Source of the DNA: a virus
Length of the DNA: 64,000 nt
IMG/VR virus record: IMGVR_UViG_3300027754_005989
Location: 1 to 64,000 of that record
Strand: one strand, 5' to 3'
The translations under genes were made by a program, and so were the position numbers. The stretch's first letter is position 1; every line of letters begins with the position of its first letter. Shown piece by piece: positions 1-8,187 of the stretch. Under the pieces are notes generated by a model, which saw nothing but the letters and a program-made list of their open reading frames with translations, was not told the origin of the DNA and made no database searches.

Positions 1-950
1 GGTGATGCAGGTTTCGGAGCTCAAGGCGACATAGGTGCTCAGGGTGATGCAGGTTTCGGAGCTCAAGGCGATATAGGTGCTCAAGGTGATGCAGGTTTCG
101 GAGCTCAAGGCGACATAGGTGCTCAGGGTGATGCAGGTTTCGGAGCTCAAGGCGATATAGGTGCTCAAGGTGATGCAGGTTTCGGAGCTCAAGGCGACAT
201 AGGTGCCCAAGGTGATGCAGGTTTCGGAGCTCAAGGAGCTCAAGGAGCTCAAGGAGCTCAAGGAGCTCAAGGTAATGCAGGTTTTGGAGCCCAAGGTGAT
301 ATAGGAGCACAAGGCGATGCTGGTTTCGGATCACAAGGTGACATAGGATCACAAGGTGCTCAGGGTGATGCAGGTTTCGGAGCTCAAGGTGATATAGGCG
401 CTCAGGGTGATATAGGAGCTCAAGGCGACATAGGAGCTCAAGGAGCGCAAGGTGGTGCAGGTTTCGGAGCACAAGGCGACATAGGAGCTCAAGGAGCGCA
501 AGGTGATGCAGGTTTTGGAGCCCAAGGCGATATAGGCGCTCAGGGCGATGCAGGTTTCGGAGCACAAGGCGACATAGGAGCTCAAGGAGCGCAAGGTGAT
601 GCAGGTTTTGGAGCCCAAGGCGATATAGGCGCTCAGGGCGATGCAGGTTTCGGAGCTCAAGGCGACATAGGTGCTCAGGGTGATGCAGGTTTCGGAGCTC
701 AAGGCGATATAGGTGCGCAAGGTGATGCAGGTTTTGGAGCCCAAGGCGATATAGGCGCTCAGGGTGATGCAGGTTTCGGAGCTCAAGGCGACATAGGTGC
801 TCAGGGTGATGCAGGTTTCGGAGCTCAAGGCGATATAGGTGCTCAGGGTGATTCAGGTTTTGGAGCTCAAGGCGATATAGGAGCCCAAGGTGATGCGGGT
901 TTCGGAGCTCAAGGCGATATAGGTGCCCAAGGCGCTATAGGAGCACAAGG
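1..950 (+). repeat. 42-bp tandem repeats encoding interrupted collagen units
   Basis: Near-identical 42-bp units (14 codons, GDAGFGAQGDIGAQ) follow each other through the collagen-like gene, with synonymous changes (GCTCAA/GCCCAA, GACATA/GATATA) and some units lengthened by extra GAQ triplets. From about 1000 to 1120 the repeat shortens to 9-bp and 18-bp GAQ units. Unit gain or loss keeps the frame, so fibre length is likely to vary between relatives. Confidence 0.9.
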
Positions 951-1542
951 CGATCCAAATGGTGCGCAAGGATTCCAAGGCAATCAAGGTGTCCTTGGCG
1001 CACAAGGAGCACAAGGAGCACAAGGAGCACAAGGAGCTCAAGGAGCTCAGGGTGCTCAAGGCGCTCAGGGTGCTCAAGGCGCTCAGGGTGCTCAAGGCGC
1101 TCAGGGTGCTCAAGGCGCTCAGGGATTCCAAGGCAATCAAGGTCTAGGATTGCAAGGATTTCAAGGCAATCAAGGCTCACAAGGAGGAGTAGCAGCAACT
1201 GTTATTTTTTCTCAAGGAACCGATATTCCTTCAAGCTCAAATATCGACAATTATAATATTTCAGCAGGAGCTTTTTTCTGTCTTACTGGCACAACTTCAA
1301 GTGCCATAACTGGATTCGCTAATGGTGTCATTGGTAGATATATTGTTGTTGTAAACAACACGAATAAAAATCAAATATTAAGCCAAGAAAATGCTGCATC
1401 AAGTGCTTCTAATCGTTTCGTGTTAGGTGTTGCCAGCAAGGCGATTGATGTAAATCAAACTGCAACTCTTATTTATGTGGGGGGTTTGACTATTGGCGGG
1501 TCTTCAAATCAATCAAGATGGATTTTGACAAGGCCAAATTGA
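1..1542 (+). CDS. Collagen-like tail fibre or virion adhesin (5' end outside window)
   Basis: Frame 1 is open from the first base to the TGA at 1540, giving 513 visible residues. The first ~390 residues are Gly-X-Y triplets built on units such as GDAGFGAQGDIGAQ, followed by a pure GAQ run and GFQGNQ units. This should form a collagen-type triple helix, regularly interrupted by a Gly-Phe dipeptide. The last ~115 residues are non-repetitive, rich in Ser, Asn, Val and Ile, and resemble the trimeric tips seen at the ends of phage fibres. The role is probably host-surface binding. The start lies upstream of the window. Long open frames on the opposite strand over the repeat are artefacts of the repeat. 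Confidence 0.85.
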   Translation, partial: GDAGFGAQGDIGAQGDAGFGAQGDIGAQGDAGFGAQGDIGAQGDAGFGAQGDIGAQGDAGFGAQGDIGAQGDAGFGAQGAQGAQGAQGAQGNAGFGAQGDIGAQGDAGFGSQGDIGSQGAQGDAGFGAQGDIGAQGDIGAQGDIGAQGAQGGAGFGAQGDIGAQGAQGDAGFGAQGDIGAQGDAGFGAQGDIGAQGAQGDAGFGAQGDIGAQGDAGFGAQGDIGAQGDAGFGAQGDIGAQGDAGFGAQGDIGAQGDAGFGAQGDIGAQGDAGFGAQGDIGAQGDSGFGAQGDIGAQGDAGFGAQGDIGAQGAIGAQGDPNGAQGFQGNQGVLGAQGAQGAQGAQGAQGAQGAQGAQGAQGAQGAQGAQGAQGAQGFQGNQGLGLQGFQGNQGSQGGVAATVIFSQGTDIPSSSNIDNYNISAGAFFCLTGTTSSAITGFANGVIGRYIVVVNNTNKNQILSQENAASSASNRFVLGVASKAIDVNQTATLIYVGGLTIGGSSNQSRWILTRPN

Positions 1543-2413
1543 GCCCAACGGTTTGCTGTGCCAATAATGTTTGTCGAAAAACCGTCAAGTAATCCTCGAG
1601 CCTATTTTTGGGATTCCACTTTATAAAGCGATTAGTGCGACTAGTTTCCGCCAGAGTGTCTAATCCATCTCCTCTTCTCTTTTCAACATAAGAAATATTC
1701 GTTATGTTCATTAGCTTGACAACTTCATTGATGCTGTAGCTTTTCCCAAATCCCAGATCAATTTGCTGCCCAATGTGTTTGCAACTCAGGGCTTCTAACA
1801 ATCCCTCGCAAATATCATCGATGTGCGTGAAGTCTCTCTTTTGTTGGCCATCTCCGTAAATCGTTGTTTTTTTGTTTTCAAGAATATTATTTTCAAGTAT
1901 TCCAATCAAACATGCTTTTTTATCAGTTCTTGGATGATTTCGTCCATACACATTGAAAAGTCTCGTAATCATCACGGGAGTTTGAAAAACCGTGTCGTAG
2001 AATAGGCAATGTTGTTCTGCCATGATTTTTGAATAAGTGTACGGATTTGCATAAAGATTTGATTTAACAGAACTGGAAGAAATGAAATTTACTGGACACT
2101 CAAGCGTTCTGGCAAGCTCAAGAATTTTCAATGTGCCGTTGGCGTTGATGTCTATGACATTTTCTGGATTACTGAAGCTTGATGCAATGCGAGGCAAAGC
2201 TGCGAGGTGGTAAATGTAATCTATTTTTTTATTGCGGAAATCTTTTGGCAGGTCCATGCGAATATCATGCAGCAGTTTTTTTGTTTTCTCATCGATGAAA
2301 TAATCTTGATTAAAATCATTGTCAAGACAGATAACTTCGTGATTTTCTTTAATGAGACTGTTGCAAAGGTTGCTGCCTACATATCCTGCACCGCCGGTCA
2401 CTAAAATTTTCAT
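1490..2413 (-). CDS. NAD-dependent sugar epimerase/dehydratase (SDR family)
   Basis: About 307 residues starting at MKILVTGGAGYVG. The GGAGYVG nucleotide-binding loop opens the Rossmann fold, an acidic residue (LDND) ends beta-2, and the catalytic pair is YTYSK with an upstream SSSSV serine. The family interconverts or dehydrates nucleotide sugars (UDP-glucose 4-epimerase, GDP-mannose 4,6-dehydratase and relatives); the exact substrate cannot be told. The start is moved in from an upstream codon because the beta-strand begins at MKIL. The 3' end overlaps the 3' end of the fibre gene by 53 bp on the other strand. It probably supplies a sugar for the neighbouring glycosyltransferases. Confidence 0.8.
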   Translation of the reverse strand: MKILVTGGAGYVGSNLCNSLIKENHEVICLDNDFNQDYFIDEKTKKLLHDIRMDLPKDFRNKKIDYIYHLAALPRIASSFSNPENVIDINANGTLKILELARTLECPVNFISSSSVKSNLYANPYTYSKIMAEQHCLFYDTVFQTPVMITRLFNVYGRNHPRTDKKACLIGILENNILENKKTTIYGDGQQKRDFTHIDDICEGLLEALSCKHIGQQIDLGFGKSYSINEVVKLMNITNISYVEKRRGDGLDTLAETSRTNRFIKWNPKNRLEDYLTVFRQTLLAQQTVGLNLALSKSILIDLKTRQ

Positions 2414-2476
2414 ATTTGTTCCTAATTGCATATAAGTAAATCAATTGTTTCTCAACTACAATAGTGTGGGGGCCAT

Positions 2477-3262
2477 ATGGAAATTGATAAGTCTCATTTT
2501 GATGAAAGCGTCCATGAATTGATCGATTTGCTGTTGTCTAATCAATGGCCTGATGCTGTGCCTGAATTCCTTATTTGCGGTGATAACGAAGAAGAAAAGA
2601 TTATGCGTGGCGAAGGGATTTTGGATTACATCGGATTCAATTTAAAAGACAAAACAGTTTGCGATTTTGGTTGCGGAGAGGTTCATTTGGCCATCGTTGC
2701 TGCAAAACAGGCCAAGAAAGTTGTTGGATATGATATTAAAGAAAGCGGACCAATTGAATGGACTGCGCATGAAAATTTGACTTTAACTTCAAGTTGCAAC
2801 GAGCTTCTCGTTCATGCTCCTTTTGATTATGTAATAGTCTATGATGTCTTGGATCATTGCTCAAATCCTCAAGATGTGCTTCTGCAAATCAAAGCAATTA
2901 CTCATCCAAAATCGAAAGTCTTTATAAGATTTCATAGTTGGATGAGTCGTCACGCCACGCATTTGTACAGACATTTGAATAAGGCTTGGATACATTTAAT
3001 TTTTACACCAGAAGAACTTGAAAAAATGGGTTTAAAATCAGAATTTGTATATCCATATTTTTATCCTATTGATCAGCAAAACAAATGGATTAAATCCATT
3101 GGTTTTAAAGTTGAAAAATCTGAAATATCAAAAACTATTGTAGAACCTTTTTTTAGCAATCCCAAAATTATGGAGAGATTGCCCTTAAACAGATTTGAAA
3201 ACAAGCTGCCTATTTGGCAAATGGCACAGTCATTCAATGATTATTGGCTTATTTCAGAATAA
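2477..3262 (+). CDS. Class I SAM-dependent methyltransferase
   Basis: 261 residues. Motif I, VCDFGCGEVHLA at about 58-69, is followed by VVGYDIKE, the acidic end of beta-2, and then VIVYDVLDH, the typical post-motif of class I methyltransferases. The substrate is unknown; a methylated sugar or peptide is plausible given the neighbours. It is divergent from the epimerase with a 63-bp gap that must hold both promoters, and convergent with the sulfotransferase-like gene with a 22-bp overlap. Confidence 0.75.
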   Translation: MEIDKSHFDESVHELIDLLLSNQWPDAVPEFLICGDNEEEKIMRGEGILDYIGFNLKDKTVCDFGCGEVHLAIVAAKQAKKVVGYDIKESGPIEWTAHENLTLTSSCNELLVHAPFDYVIVYDVLDHCSNPQDVLLQIKAITHPKSKVFIRFHSWMSRHATHLYRHLNKAWIHLIFTPEELEKMGLKSEFVYPYFYPIDQQNKWIKSIGFKVEKSEISKTIVEPFFSNPKIMERLPLNRFENKLPIWQMAQSFNDYWLISE

Positions 3263-3978
3263 TTGTAACCATAAAATGATGCTTTTTCTAAAAAAGAATC
3301 TCTGATTGATCCTTTTGGAATTTCATCTAAAGTAATATCTTTTTTTCTAATTCCCCAATGATTAGTTTGATTGGAAACATTAAATTTAGGTATTTTTTCT
3401 GTGAGATTTAAAAAATCACAGAGCTCGTTAGATAAACCATTTTCAACCTTGTGAACAAATGATGGTCTTGATTTTGAAATCATATTATTCCATTTGACAT
3501 AAAAATAACACGCTCTTTCAATTGCATTTTCAATCGAAGATATTTCAGGCATAGTTTTAATGACAAATCTTTGCCACAAGATTTGTTGATGGCAAGGATA
3601 GGTAAAAAATTTTGCATCTAAAATTTGTGAGCTTATTACTTTCAAAGGGTCTCTGACCAGATGGATTATCTTGGTGTCATTAAAGATATCATCTTTAAGA
3701 AATGGGGTAGCCATATAGCTGGCATCTGCTGCTATTTTGGATGCATCAAACCAATTCGTATCCAGTTTTTGTCTGTTTCGTGGGTCGATCACGCAGCAGG
3801 GGCTAAGGAAAATTTTTGATCGCCCTGCTAATCGATCTTTGGCTCTTTCCAAGCCATCAAAAGTAAATATAGCTTCATGACCACACATGACACCAACGCT
3901 AGACAGTAGCTTCGCCATATAGGCAGTTCCACATCTGCCCGTGCCTGTAACCAAAAATTTGAGTTTGACTGCATTCAT
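3241..3978 (-). CDS. Sulfotransferase-like protein
   Basis: 245 residues. The N-terminal FLVTGTGRCGTAYMAKLL matches the PAPS-binding 5'-phosphosulfate loop of P-loop sulfotransferases, and IIHLVRDPLKVISS in the middle matches the 3'-phosphate-binding region (RDP...S). This family moves sulfate from PAPS to sugars or other acceptors. Its position beside epimerase and glycosyltransferase genes suggests sulfation of a glycan. No PAPS synthesis gene is visible, so the host would have to supply the donor. Confidence 0.7.
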   Translation of the reverse strand: MNAVKLKFLVTGTGRCGTAYMAKLLSSVGVMCGHEAIFTFDGLERAKDRLAGRSKIFLSPCCVIDPRNRQKLDTNWFDASKIAADASYMATPFLKDDIFNDTKIIHLVRDPLKVISSQILDAKFFTYPCHQQILWQRFVIKTMPEISSIENAIERACYFYVKWNNMISKSRPSFVHKVENGLSNELCDFLNLTEKIPKFNVSNQTNHWGIRKKDITLDEIPKGSIRDSFLEKASFYGYNYSEISQ

Positions 3979-4013
3979 AAAATTGTTCTATGCTTTTTAT
4001 TAGATAAATAAAA

Positions 4014-4196
4014 ATGATTAAAATATCGCAATTTACTTCTTGGAATCATCATAGGAGTGGATGGAATTTTTGCATAGATCAGATTAAACATTTGCATTTT
4101 GACTGTAGAACTACCAATGTTCCGTGGGTAATTCCTGAGAAAAAACCTGCCGGGGGTTTTTATATTAAAATATTGCAAAAAAATTTTCAAAATTAA
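4014..4196 (+). other. Possible remnant gene, 60 codons
   Basis: The 290 bp between divergent genes hold one open frame of 60 codons that reads like protein (SWNHHRSGWNFCIDQIKH, then PWVIPEKKPAGGFY) rather than random sequence. It has no ribosome binding site and ends abruptly, so it may be the N-terminal stub of a longer protein. An opposite-strand frame over the same bases looks random. Coding status is uncertain. Confidence 0.25.
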
Positions 4197-4268
4197 GGTA
4201 ACAATTTGTCAACTTTGTGTTATGGTGATTTTGGAGTTAATTTTTGAGTATGCTAGACAGGAGGACTT

Positions 4269-5300
4269 ATGGCTGCTGCTACTGTTGACAGATCGGTTGA
4301 GTTGGCCAATCAAATTATCGCTAAGCTGGAGCAAGGCATTATTCCTTGGCGAAGCGTTTATGGTGGGGGCGATACTACGGGTGGAGAAACCATCGTCCGT
4401 GCTAAGCCTGCTAATGTGATGAGCCTAAGGCCATACGAAGGTCGCAATTTTTTGTCGGCACTAACAACCATTGGACTGCAAGGCTGGAACAGCGCTTGGT
4501 TTGCCACTTTCAAGCAATGGCAGAGCGAAGACTGCATGGTGCGAAGAGGCGAACGAGCAACTAGCGTTGTAAGCTGGAGGCAAATGCAAACTGGTATTGA
4601 TCCGCTGACTGGTCAGCCAATCATGGAGTTTTTTCAAAGGTGGTTCAATGTATTCAACATTGAACAGGTCGAAGCCGTTAGCGACAATGGCAAGAAGTTC
4701 CTTGAGCTTTCAAGGGAAGTCATTAAAAGCCCTGTAACAGTTGAAAGGGTGCCTATCACCGAAGTTGATGCAAATGGCGATCTTTACCATCAAATTCCGC
4801 TGTTGGATCGCATTCCTTCAGCAATTGGTTGCAACATCCATATTGACGCAGGCTATGTGGAAGCCCGCTACGATGGTGCGACTGACACTATCCAGATGCC
4901 TCCGATGGTGAAATTCATCAGCACCGATGCCTATTACACAACGCTCCTTCATGAGTCTGTCCATGCGACTATGACGCAGGAAAGGTGTGGTCGGTATCAA
5001 AGCGGTGTTGTGCTAGCCGAAAACAATTACGCCAGAGAGGAGTTGGTTGCAGAGTTTGCCTCCATGTTGTTGGCAGATAAGTTTGGTACGGTTGCGCTTT
5101 ACATCGATAATCATGCTGGGTATATCCAACATTGGATTCGTGCCCTGCGTCAAGAGCCCAAGTTCTTGAAAGATATCATGGGCGATGCGGTGAAGGCTCA
5201 AAGATTCATCATGACCAAGCTGGGGCTCAACAATGGCGGGACGACAGAACTGGCGACTGGGGATACCTCTGACGGAGCAGGAGAAGAAGAAGTTGCGTGA
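4269..5300 (+). CDS. ardC: ArdC-like antirestriction protein with zincin domain
   Basis: 343 residues with ribosome binding site AGGAGG 6 bp before the ATG. Residues ~8-135 match the ArdC N-terminal domain (LANQIIAKLEQGIIPW, then YEGRNFL, GWNSAWFATFKQW, VRRGERATSVVSW), known to bind single-stranded DNA. The C-terminal half is a metallopeptidase-like domain with HESVH at 228-232 and a third ligand in EELVAEFAS. ArdC proteins protect incoming DNA from restriction and travel on plasmids and phages. The next gene starts inside its 3' end in another frame. Confidence 0.8.
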   Translation: MAAATVDRSVELANQIIAKLEQGIIPWRSVYGGGDTTGGETIVRAKPANVMSLRPYEGRNFLSALTTIGLQGWNSAWFATFKQWQSEDCMVRRGERATSVVSWRQMQTGIDPLTGQPIMEFFQRWFNVFNIEQVEAVSDNGKKFLELSREVIKSPVTVERVPITEVDANGDLYHQIPLLDRIPSAIGCNIHIDAGYVEARYDGATDTIQMPPMVKFISTDAYYTTLLHESVHATMTQERCGRYQSGVVLAENNYAREELVAEFASMLLADKFGTVALYIDNHAGYIQHWIRALRQEPKFLKDIMGDAVKAQRFIMTKLGLNNGGTTELATGDTSDGAGEEEVA

Positions 5301-5466
5301 GGTCCAAAAGCGAGTCAGAAGTCGTGCCCGCAGCATTTATCATGTTCCTACCGGACAGGTATATGCCAGCGTGCATGACATGGCCCGTTCATTTGGTGTG
5401 AGTTATCATAATTTGTACAGTCGAATTCGGCGTGATGATGGATCGGTTTTTAAATTTGTAGATTGA
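5233..5466 (+). CDS. Small helix-turn-helix-like protein overlapping ardC
   Basis: 77 residues, basic, beginning 68 bp before the end of the ArdC-like gene in another frame. The C-terminal half (YASVHDMARSFGVSYHNLYSRI) looks like a helix-turn-helix of the type found beside homing endonucleases (NUMOD1-like). The N-terminal half is rich in Lys and Arg. Coding is supported because the frame stays open beyond the ArdC stop and ends 5 bp before a terminator. A start after the overlap is also possible. Confidence 0.6.
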   Translation: MAGRQNWRLGIPLTEQEKKKLREVQKRVRSRARSIYHVPTGQVYASVHDMARSFGVSYHNLYSRIRRDDGSVFKFVD

Positions 5467-5470
5467 GTTA

Positions 5471-5511
5471 AGGGGCGACTGACTTTATGCCAGTCGTCCC
5501 TTTATTTTTTT
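5471..5511 (+). terminator. Intrinsic terminator after ardC operon
   Basis: GGGGCGACTG pairs with CAGTCGTCCC (one G-U pair) around a 9-nt loop, followed by TTTATTTTTTT. Confidence 0.85.
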
Positions 5512-5609
5512 GAAAAACCTGTAAATCGGCCATGTGATCTTCTTTGGCTAACAAAACAGTCAAAATTATCAGCATGGAAATAAAAAGGAATATTTCTAAA
5601 ACCAAGTCT

Positions 5610-5732
5610 CTACTTCGCACGGGGTTTTTTTACATCGTTTATGATCACATACAGCGAAACTGCACATGTCGAAAATATTACCATCATTGTCGTTAAAATT
5701 CCCCACAGAAATCCAGAACTGAAATCAGTCAT
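5610..5732 (-). CDS. 40-residue membrane protein
   Basis: Starts MTDFSSGFLWGIL and has one hydrophobic segment of about 20 residues (WGILTTMMVIFSTCAVSLYV) followed by a basic tail (KKPRAK). The ATG is preceded by GAGGTG at the right distance and overlaps the end of the upstream gene by 8 bp, so translation is probably coupled. It is the last of three genes with a papain-like hydrolase and a second membrane peptide. Lysis (a holin or spanin role) is possible but not shown. Confidence 0.6.
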   Translation of the reverse strand: MTDFSSGFLWGILTTMMVIFSTCAVSLYVIINDVKKPRAK

Positions 5733-5892
5733 TTTCAACACCTCTATCAAATACTTCAAGATGTTTCGCCCGAAGTAGGCGATTTTCTTCTAGCACATCA
5801 AGATAGCACATCAGCAAATAAACAAAAAGAACAATCCATAAAATGGTCCATAATGTCTGGTAATGTACGAGTTCTGAAATTAATTTTTTCAT
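5725..5892 (-). CDS. 55-residue membrane protein
   Basis: Starts MKKLISELVHYQ, then one transmembrane stretch (LWTILWIVLFVYLLMCYL), then a charged coiled tail (EENRLLRAKHLEVFDRGVEND). The start ATGA overlaps the stop of the papain-like gene by 4 bp and its end overlaps the next membrane gene by 8 bp. The topology (short N-terminus, one membrane helix, charged C-terminus) would suit an i-spanin or a small regulator, but nothing identifies it. Confidence 0.65.
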   Translation of the reverse strand: MKKLISELVHYQTLWTILWIVLFVYLLMCYLDVLEENRLLRAKHLEVFDRGVEND

Positions 5893-6551
5893 GGGGCATA
5901 GGTGTAAATTATTTTTGTTAATTCTGATGCTATCATGCCTTTTTTGGAATTACCCACAATAGAAATTGGTACATTTGTTGGCAAAGAGGCACCGGAAAAC
6001 AATTTTGTTAAAATATTTCCTATTTTGATTAAGAGGTAAAACCAGTTTGGCACTATGTCTTTGACAAGATATGCTCCGCCTAGATCATAGCCACAATTCA
6101 AGTACATCATTTTAACGGCCTCTGTACAATAAAATGCGTTCGGATCAGTAAAATTAAAATCATAGCTTGGGTCCATGTCCAAAAATCTCTTTATTTGATA
6201 ATCAAGACACAAAACATCTTCATTTTTTAAGTTTTTAAGTCTGTATACGCAGAATTTTGGTGTATCCCAATTGTCAAACCAGTCAATTATTCTTAATTTT
6301 CTGGTTCCCCAATCCGATACATCAATTGCATAGTATTCATCTTTTTCCACTAGGATCAAAGTGCCGTGCGAATAGGAAGAATCTGTGAATTTTTGAATCC
6401 ATCTGCCAAATGGTATTCCCAATGGTCCCTTAACATCAGATGCAGAATATACGATATCGCCTGTTTGAAGTCCGACTTCATTAAGTTTGGCTAAAATTTC
6501 TTTTCTCTTGGTGTAGAGCGGGCCGGGGACAAACATAAAAAAATTCCTCAA
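5889..6551 (-). CDS. Permuted papain-fold hydrolase (YiiX/NlpC-P60-like)
   Basis: 220 residues. GDIVYS at 31-36, SHGTLIL with His62, and FYCTEAV with Cys142 and Glu144 follow the order His before Cys that marks the circularly permuted NlpC/P60-like papain fold (YiiX/YaeF group). Such enzymes cleave amide bonds in cell wall peptides or lipids. The C-terminus has a hydrophobic stretch (NWFYLLIKIGNILTKLF). Ribosome binding site TGAGGAA precedes the ATG. It heads a three-gene coupled operon with two membrane peptides, which suggests action at the envelope, perhaps lysis or superinfection control. Confidence 0.65.
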   Translation of the reverse strand: MRNFFMFVPGPLYTKRKEILAKLNEVGLQTGDIVYSASDVKGPLGIPFGRWIQKFTDSSYSHGTLILVEKDEYYAIDVSDWGTRKLRIIDWFDNWDTPKFCVYRLKNLKNEDVLCLDYQIKRFLDMDPSYDFNFTDPNAFYCTEAVKMMYLNCGYDLGGAYLVKDIVPNWFYLLIKIGNILTKLFSGASLPTNVPISIVGNSKKGMIASELTKIIYTYAP

Positions 6552-6604
6552 TTAATTTTGCAATTTTATTGATTTGATTCGTATTAATATTGGGGGACAA
6601 AATC

Positions 6605-7429
6605 ATGAACACAATTAGAATTATACTTGCTTTTTTTTGTTTTTTCTCGGCAGCTTTATGTTTTAGTCAATTTCGACCAACTATGCCTCCTCGTCCTCCT
6701 CAACCAGCGCCGCTACGACCTCCAGTTGGAAACATGCAAGGTGGTATGAGTGGTATGCAAGGTGGTATGAGTGGTATGAGTGGTATGAGTGGTATGAGTG
6801 GTATGAGTGGTATGAGTGGTATGAGTGGTATGAGTGGTATGAGTGGTATGAGTGGTATGAGTGGTATGAGTGGTATGCAAGGTGGTATGAGTGGTATGCA
6901 AGGTGGTATGATGGGCGGTGGTATGGGTGGAGGAATGATGGGTGGAGGAATGATGGGCGGTGGCATGGGCGGTGGCATGGGCGGTGGCATGGGCGGTGGC
7001 ATGGGCGGTGGCATGGGCGGTGGCATGGGCGGTAATCCCTTTGGGGGCTACATGCCGGGCAACATCATTCGCCCCACAGGAATGGGTGGTCCATACTCCG
7101 TAATTCCAATTCAAAGTGGATACATGTTGGGTGGCGGTGGTGGCATGATGGGGATGGGTGGCGGCGGAATGGGAGGAATGAGCGGCGGCATGGGCATGGG
7201 AGGAATGCAAGGCGGAATGGGTGGCATGATGGGCGGTGGAATGGGCGGTATGTCAGGTAATGGAATTTCTGGCATGAGTGGTTTTGGTCAGTTTGGCATA
7301 GGTGGCGGTGCATTTGGAATTGGAAATTCTGGCATGGGAGGCATGGGTTCTTTTCAAGGCCTTGGACAGATGGGTAGTGGTTTTGGTGGCATGAAAGGCT
7401 TTGGATTCAATGGTGGCTCCGGTTTGTGA
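6605..7429 (+). CDS. Secreted Gly-Met-Ser-rich repeat protein
   Basis: 274 residues from the ATG at 6605, chosen because GGGGGAC lies just upstream. An N-terminal signal-like segment (NTIRIILAFFCFFSAALC) is followed by a Pro-rich linker, about 15 GMS/GMQ units, then GGM units and a Gly-rich tail. Methionine is extraordinarily frequent. No enzymatic motif is present. It could be an exported matrix or coat protein, or a metal-binding or oxidant-quenching protein; Met-rich repeats are known in copper-handling proteins. The next gene starts on a GTG that overlaps the stop codon. Confidence 0.6.
   Translation: MNTIRIILAFFCFFSAALCFSQFRPTMPPRPPQPAPLRPPVGNMQGGMSGMQGGMSGMSGMSGMSGMSGMSGMSGMSGMSGMSGMSGMSGMQGGMSGMQGGMMGGGMGGGMMGGGMMGGGMGGGMGGGMGGGMGGGMGGGMGGNPFGGYMPGNIIRPTGMGGPYSVIPIQSGYMLGGGGGMMGMGGGGMGGMSGGMGMGGMQGGMGGMMGGGMGGMSGNGISGMSGFGQFGIGGGAFGIGNSGMGGMGSFQGLGQMGSGFGGMKGFGFNGGSGL
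6738..6911 (+). repeat. 9-bp tandem repeat GGTATGAGT
   Basis: A nearly perfect run of GGTATGAGT (Gly-Met-Ser), with a few GGTATGCAAGGT units, followed by GGCATGGGCGGT 12-bp units to about 7030. Copy number change keeps the frame. Confidence 0.9.
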
Positions 7430-8187
7430 AGCCCTTAGTCAGGTGGACTTTTGGACCAACAAAATGTCTTGAAGCTGTAGAGTGTTTGCAAAAATCTATT
7501 TGGTATTTTAGAAGACTTTACCAAAAACAATTTGATTTTGTCGTATTAAACAACAGCTTGCGACAATTGGATGTCCCCATACCCGTCATAAATCAAAAAG
7601 ATTATATCATGTCTTTATCGTTTCCGGCTTTCGGTCCAGCTTGGAAGCTTTTTCCTCCACGCTTCAGACCGGAGTCACATGAAATTTTCATTGACAATGA
7701 CTTTATTCTTTACAAAAAACATCCTGTAATTGATAATTTTCTAAAATCTACTGATATGATTTTTTGCACAGAGGGTTTACAAAGGCGTTTTGGTATTTTT
7801 TCTAATCTCATCGATCAACAAACGAAGATAAATACAGGTTTTTTTGGTGTTCCACCCTTTTTTGAACTTGGGAAAAATATAGAAAATTTAATTTCTTTAT
7901 TTAATTTGCCACCATTTTTCAATATAAAAGAGGAATTCATCGACCGTCAAAAAAAAATTGGCAATAATAAAGTATTTTTTGATCACCTTTCAAGATTTGA
8001 CGAGCAGGGCTGCTTATCGGCTATTTTTACAAAACATAAAAATTTACATATTCTACCTCTTAAAGATATTTCTGTATGCTCCAACAAGATGATTTACGGC
8101 AAGTATGGCGCTCATTTTGTTGGAATCAACAATGGTAAAACATGTTTTTTCAATGAATACAAACAACAAAAACTATTAAAAATGTAG
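7426..8187 (+). CDS. Glycosyltransferase-like protein, uncertain
   Basis: 253 residues from a GTG that overlaps the upstream TGA. MKPLVRWTFGPTKCLEAVECLQKSI, split here as MKPLVRWTFG and TKCLEAVECLQKS, resembles the start of GT-A type proteins, and IDNDFIL at about 89 could be a DxD-type metal site. The bases are very AT-rich, like the glycosyltransferase genes that follow. A nucleotide-sugar transferase role is an inference from these features and the neighbourhood. Confidence 0.45.
   Translation: MKPLVRWTFGPTKCLEAVECLQKSIWYFRRLYQKQFDFVVLNNSLRQLDVPIPVINQKDYIMSLSFPAFGPAWKLFPPRFRPESHEIFIDNDFILYKKHPVIDNFLKSTDMIFCTEGLQRRFGIFSNLIDQQTKINTGFFGVPPFFELGKNIENLISLFNLPPFFNIKEEFIDRQKKIGNNKVFFDHLSRFDEQGCLSAIFTKHKNLHILPLKDISVCSNKMIYGKYGAHFVGINNGKTCFFNEYKQQKLLKM

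Noticed and set aside
349-1198. Long open frames on the minus strand across the collagen repeats
   Set aside because: They arise because the repeat lacks stops in several frames; only the + frame gives Gly-X-Y and joins a non-repetitive C-terminal domain.
3975-4190. 71-codon frame on the minus strand
   Set aside because: Low-complexity translation, no ribosome binding site, and it overlaps a more protein-like + frame.
6700-7313. Pro- and His/Thr-rich frames on the minus strand of the GMS gene
   Set aside because: They mirror the 9-bp repeat, have no ribosome binding site and overlap a gene with a signal-like start and a good ribosome binding site.
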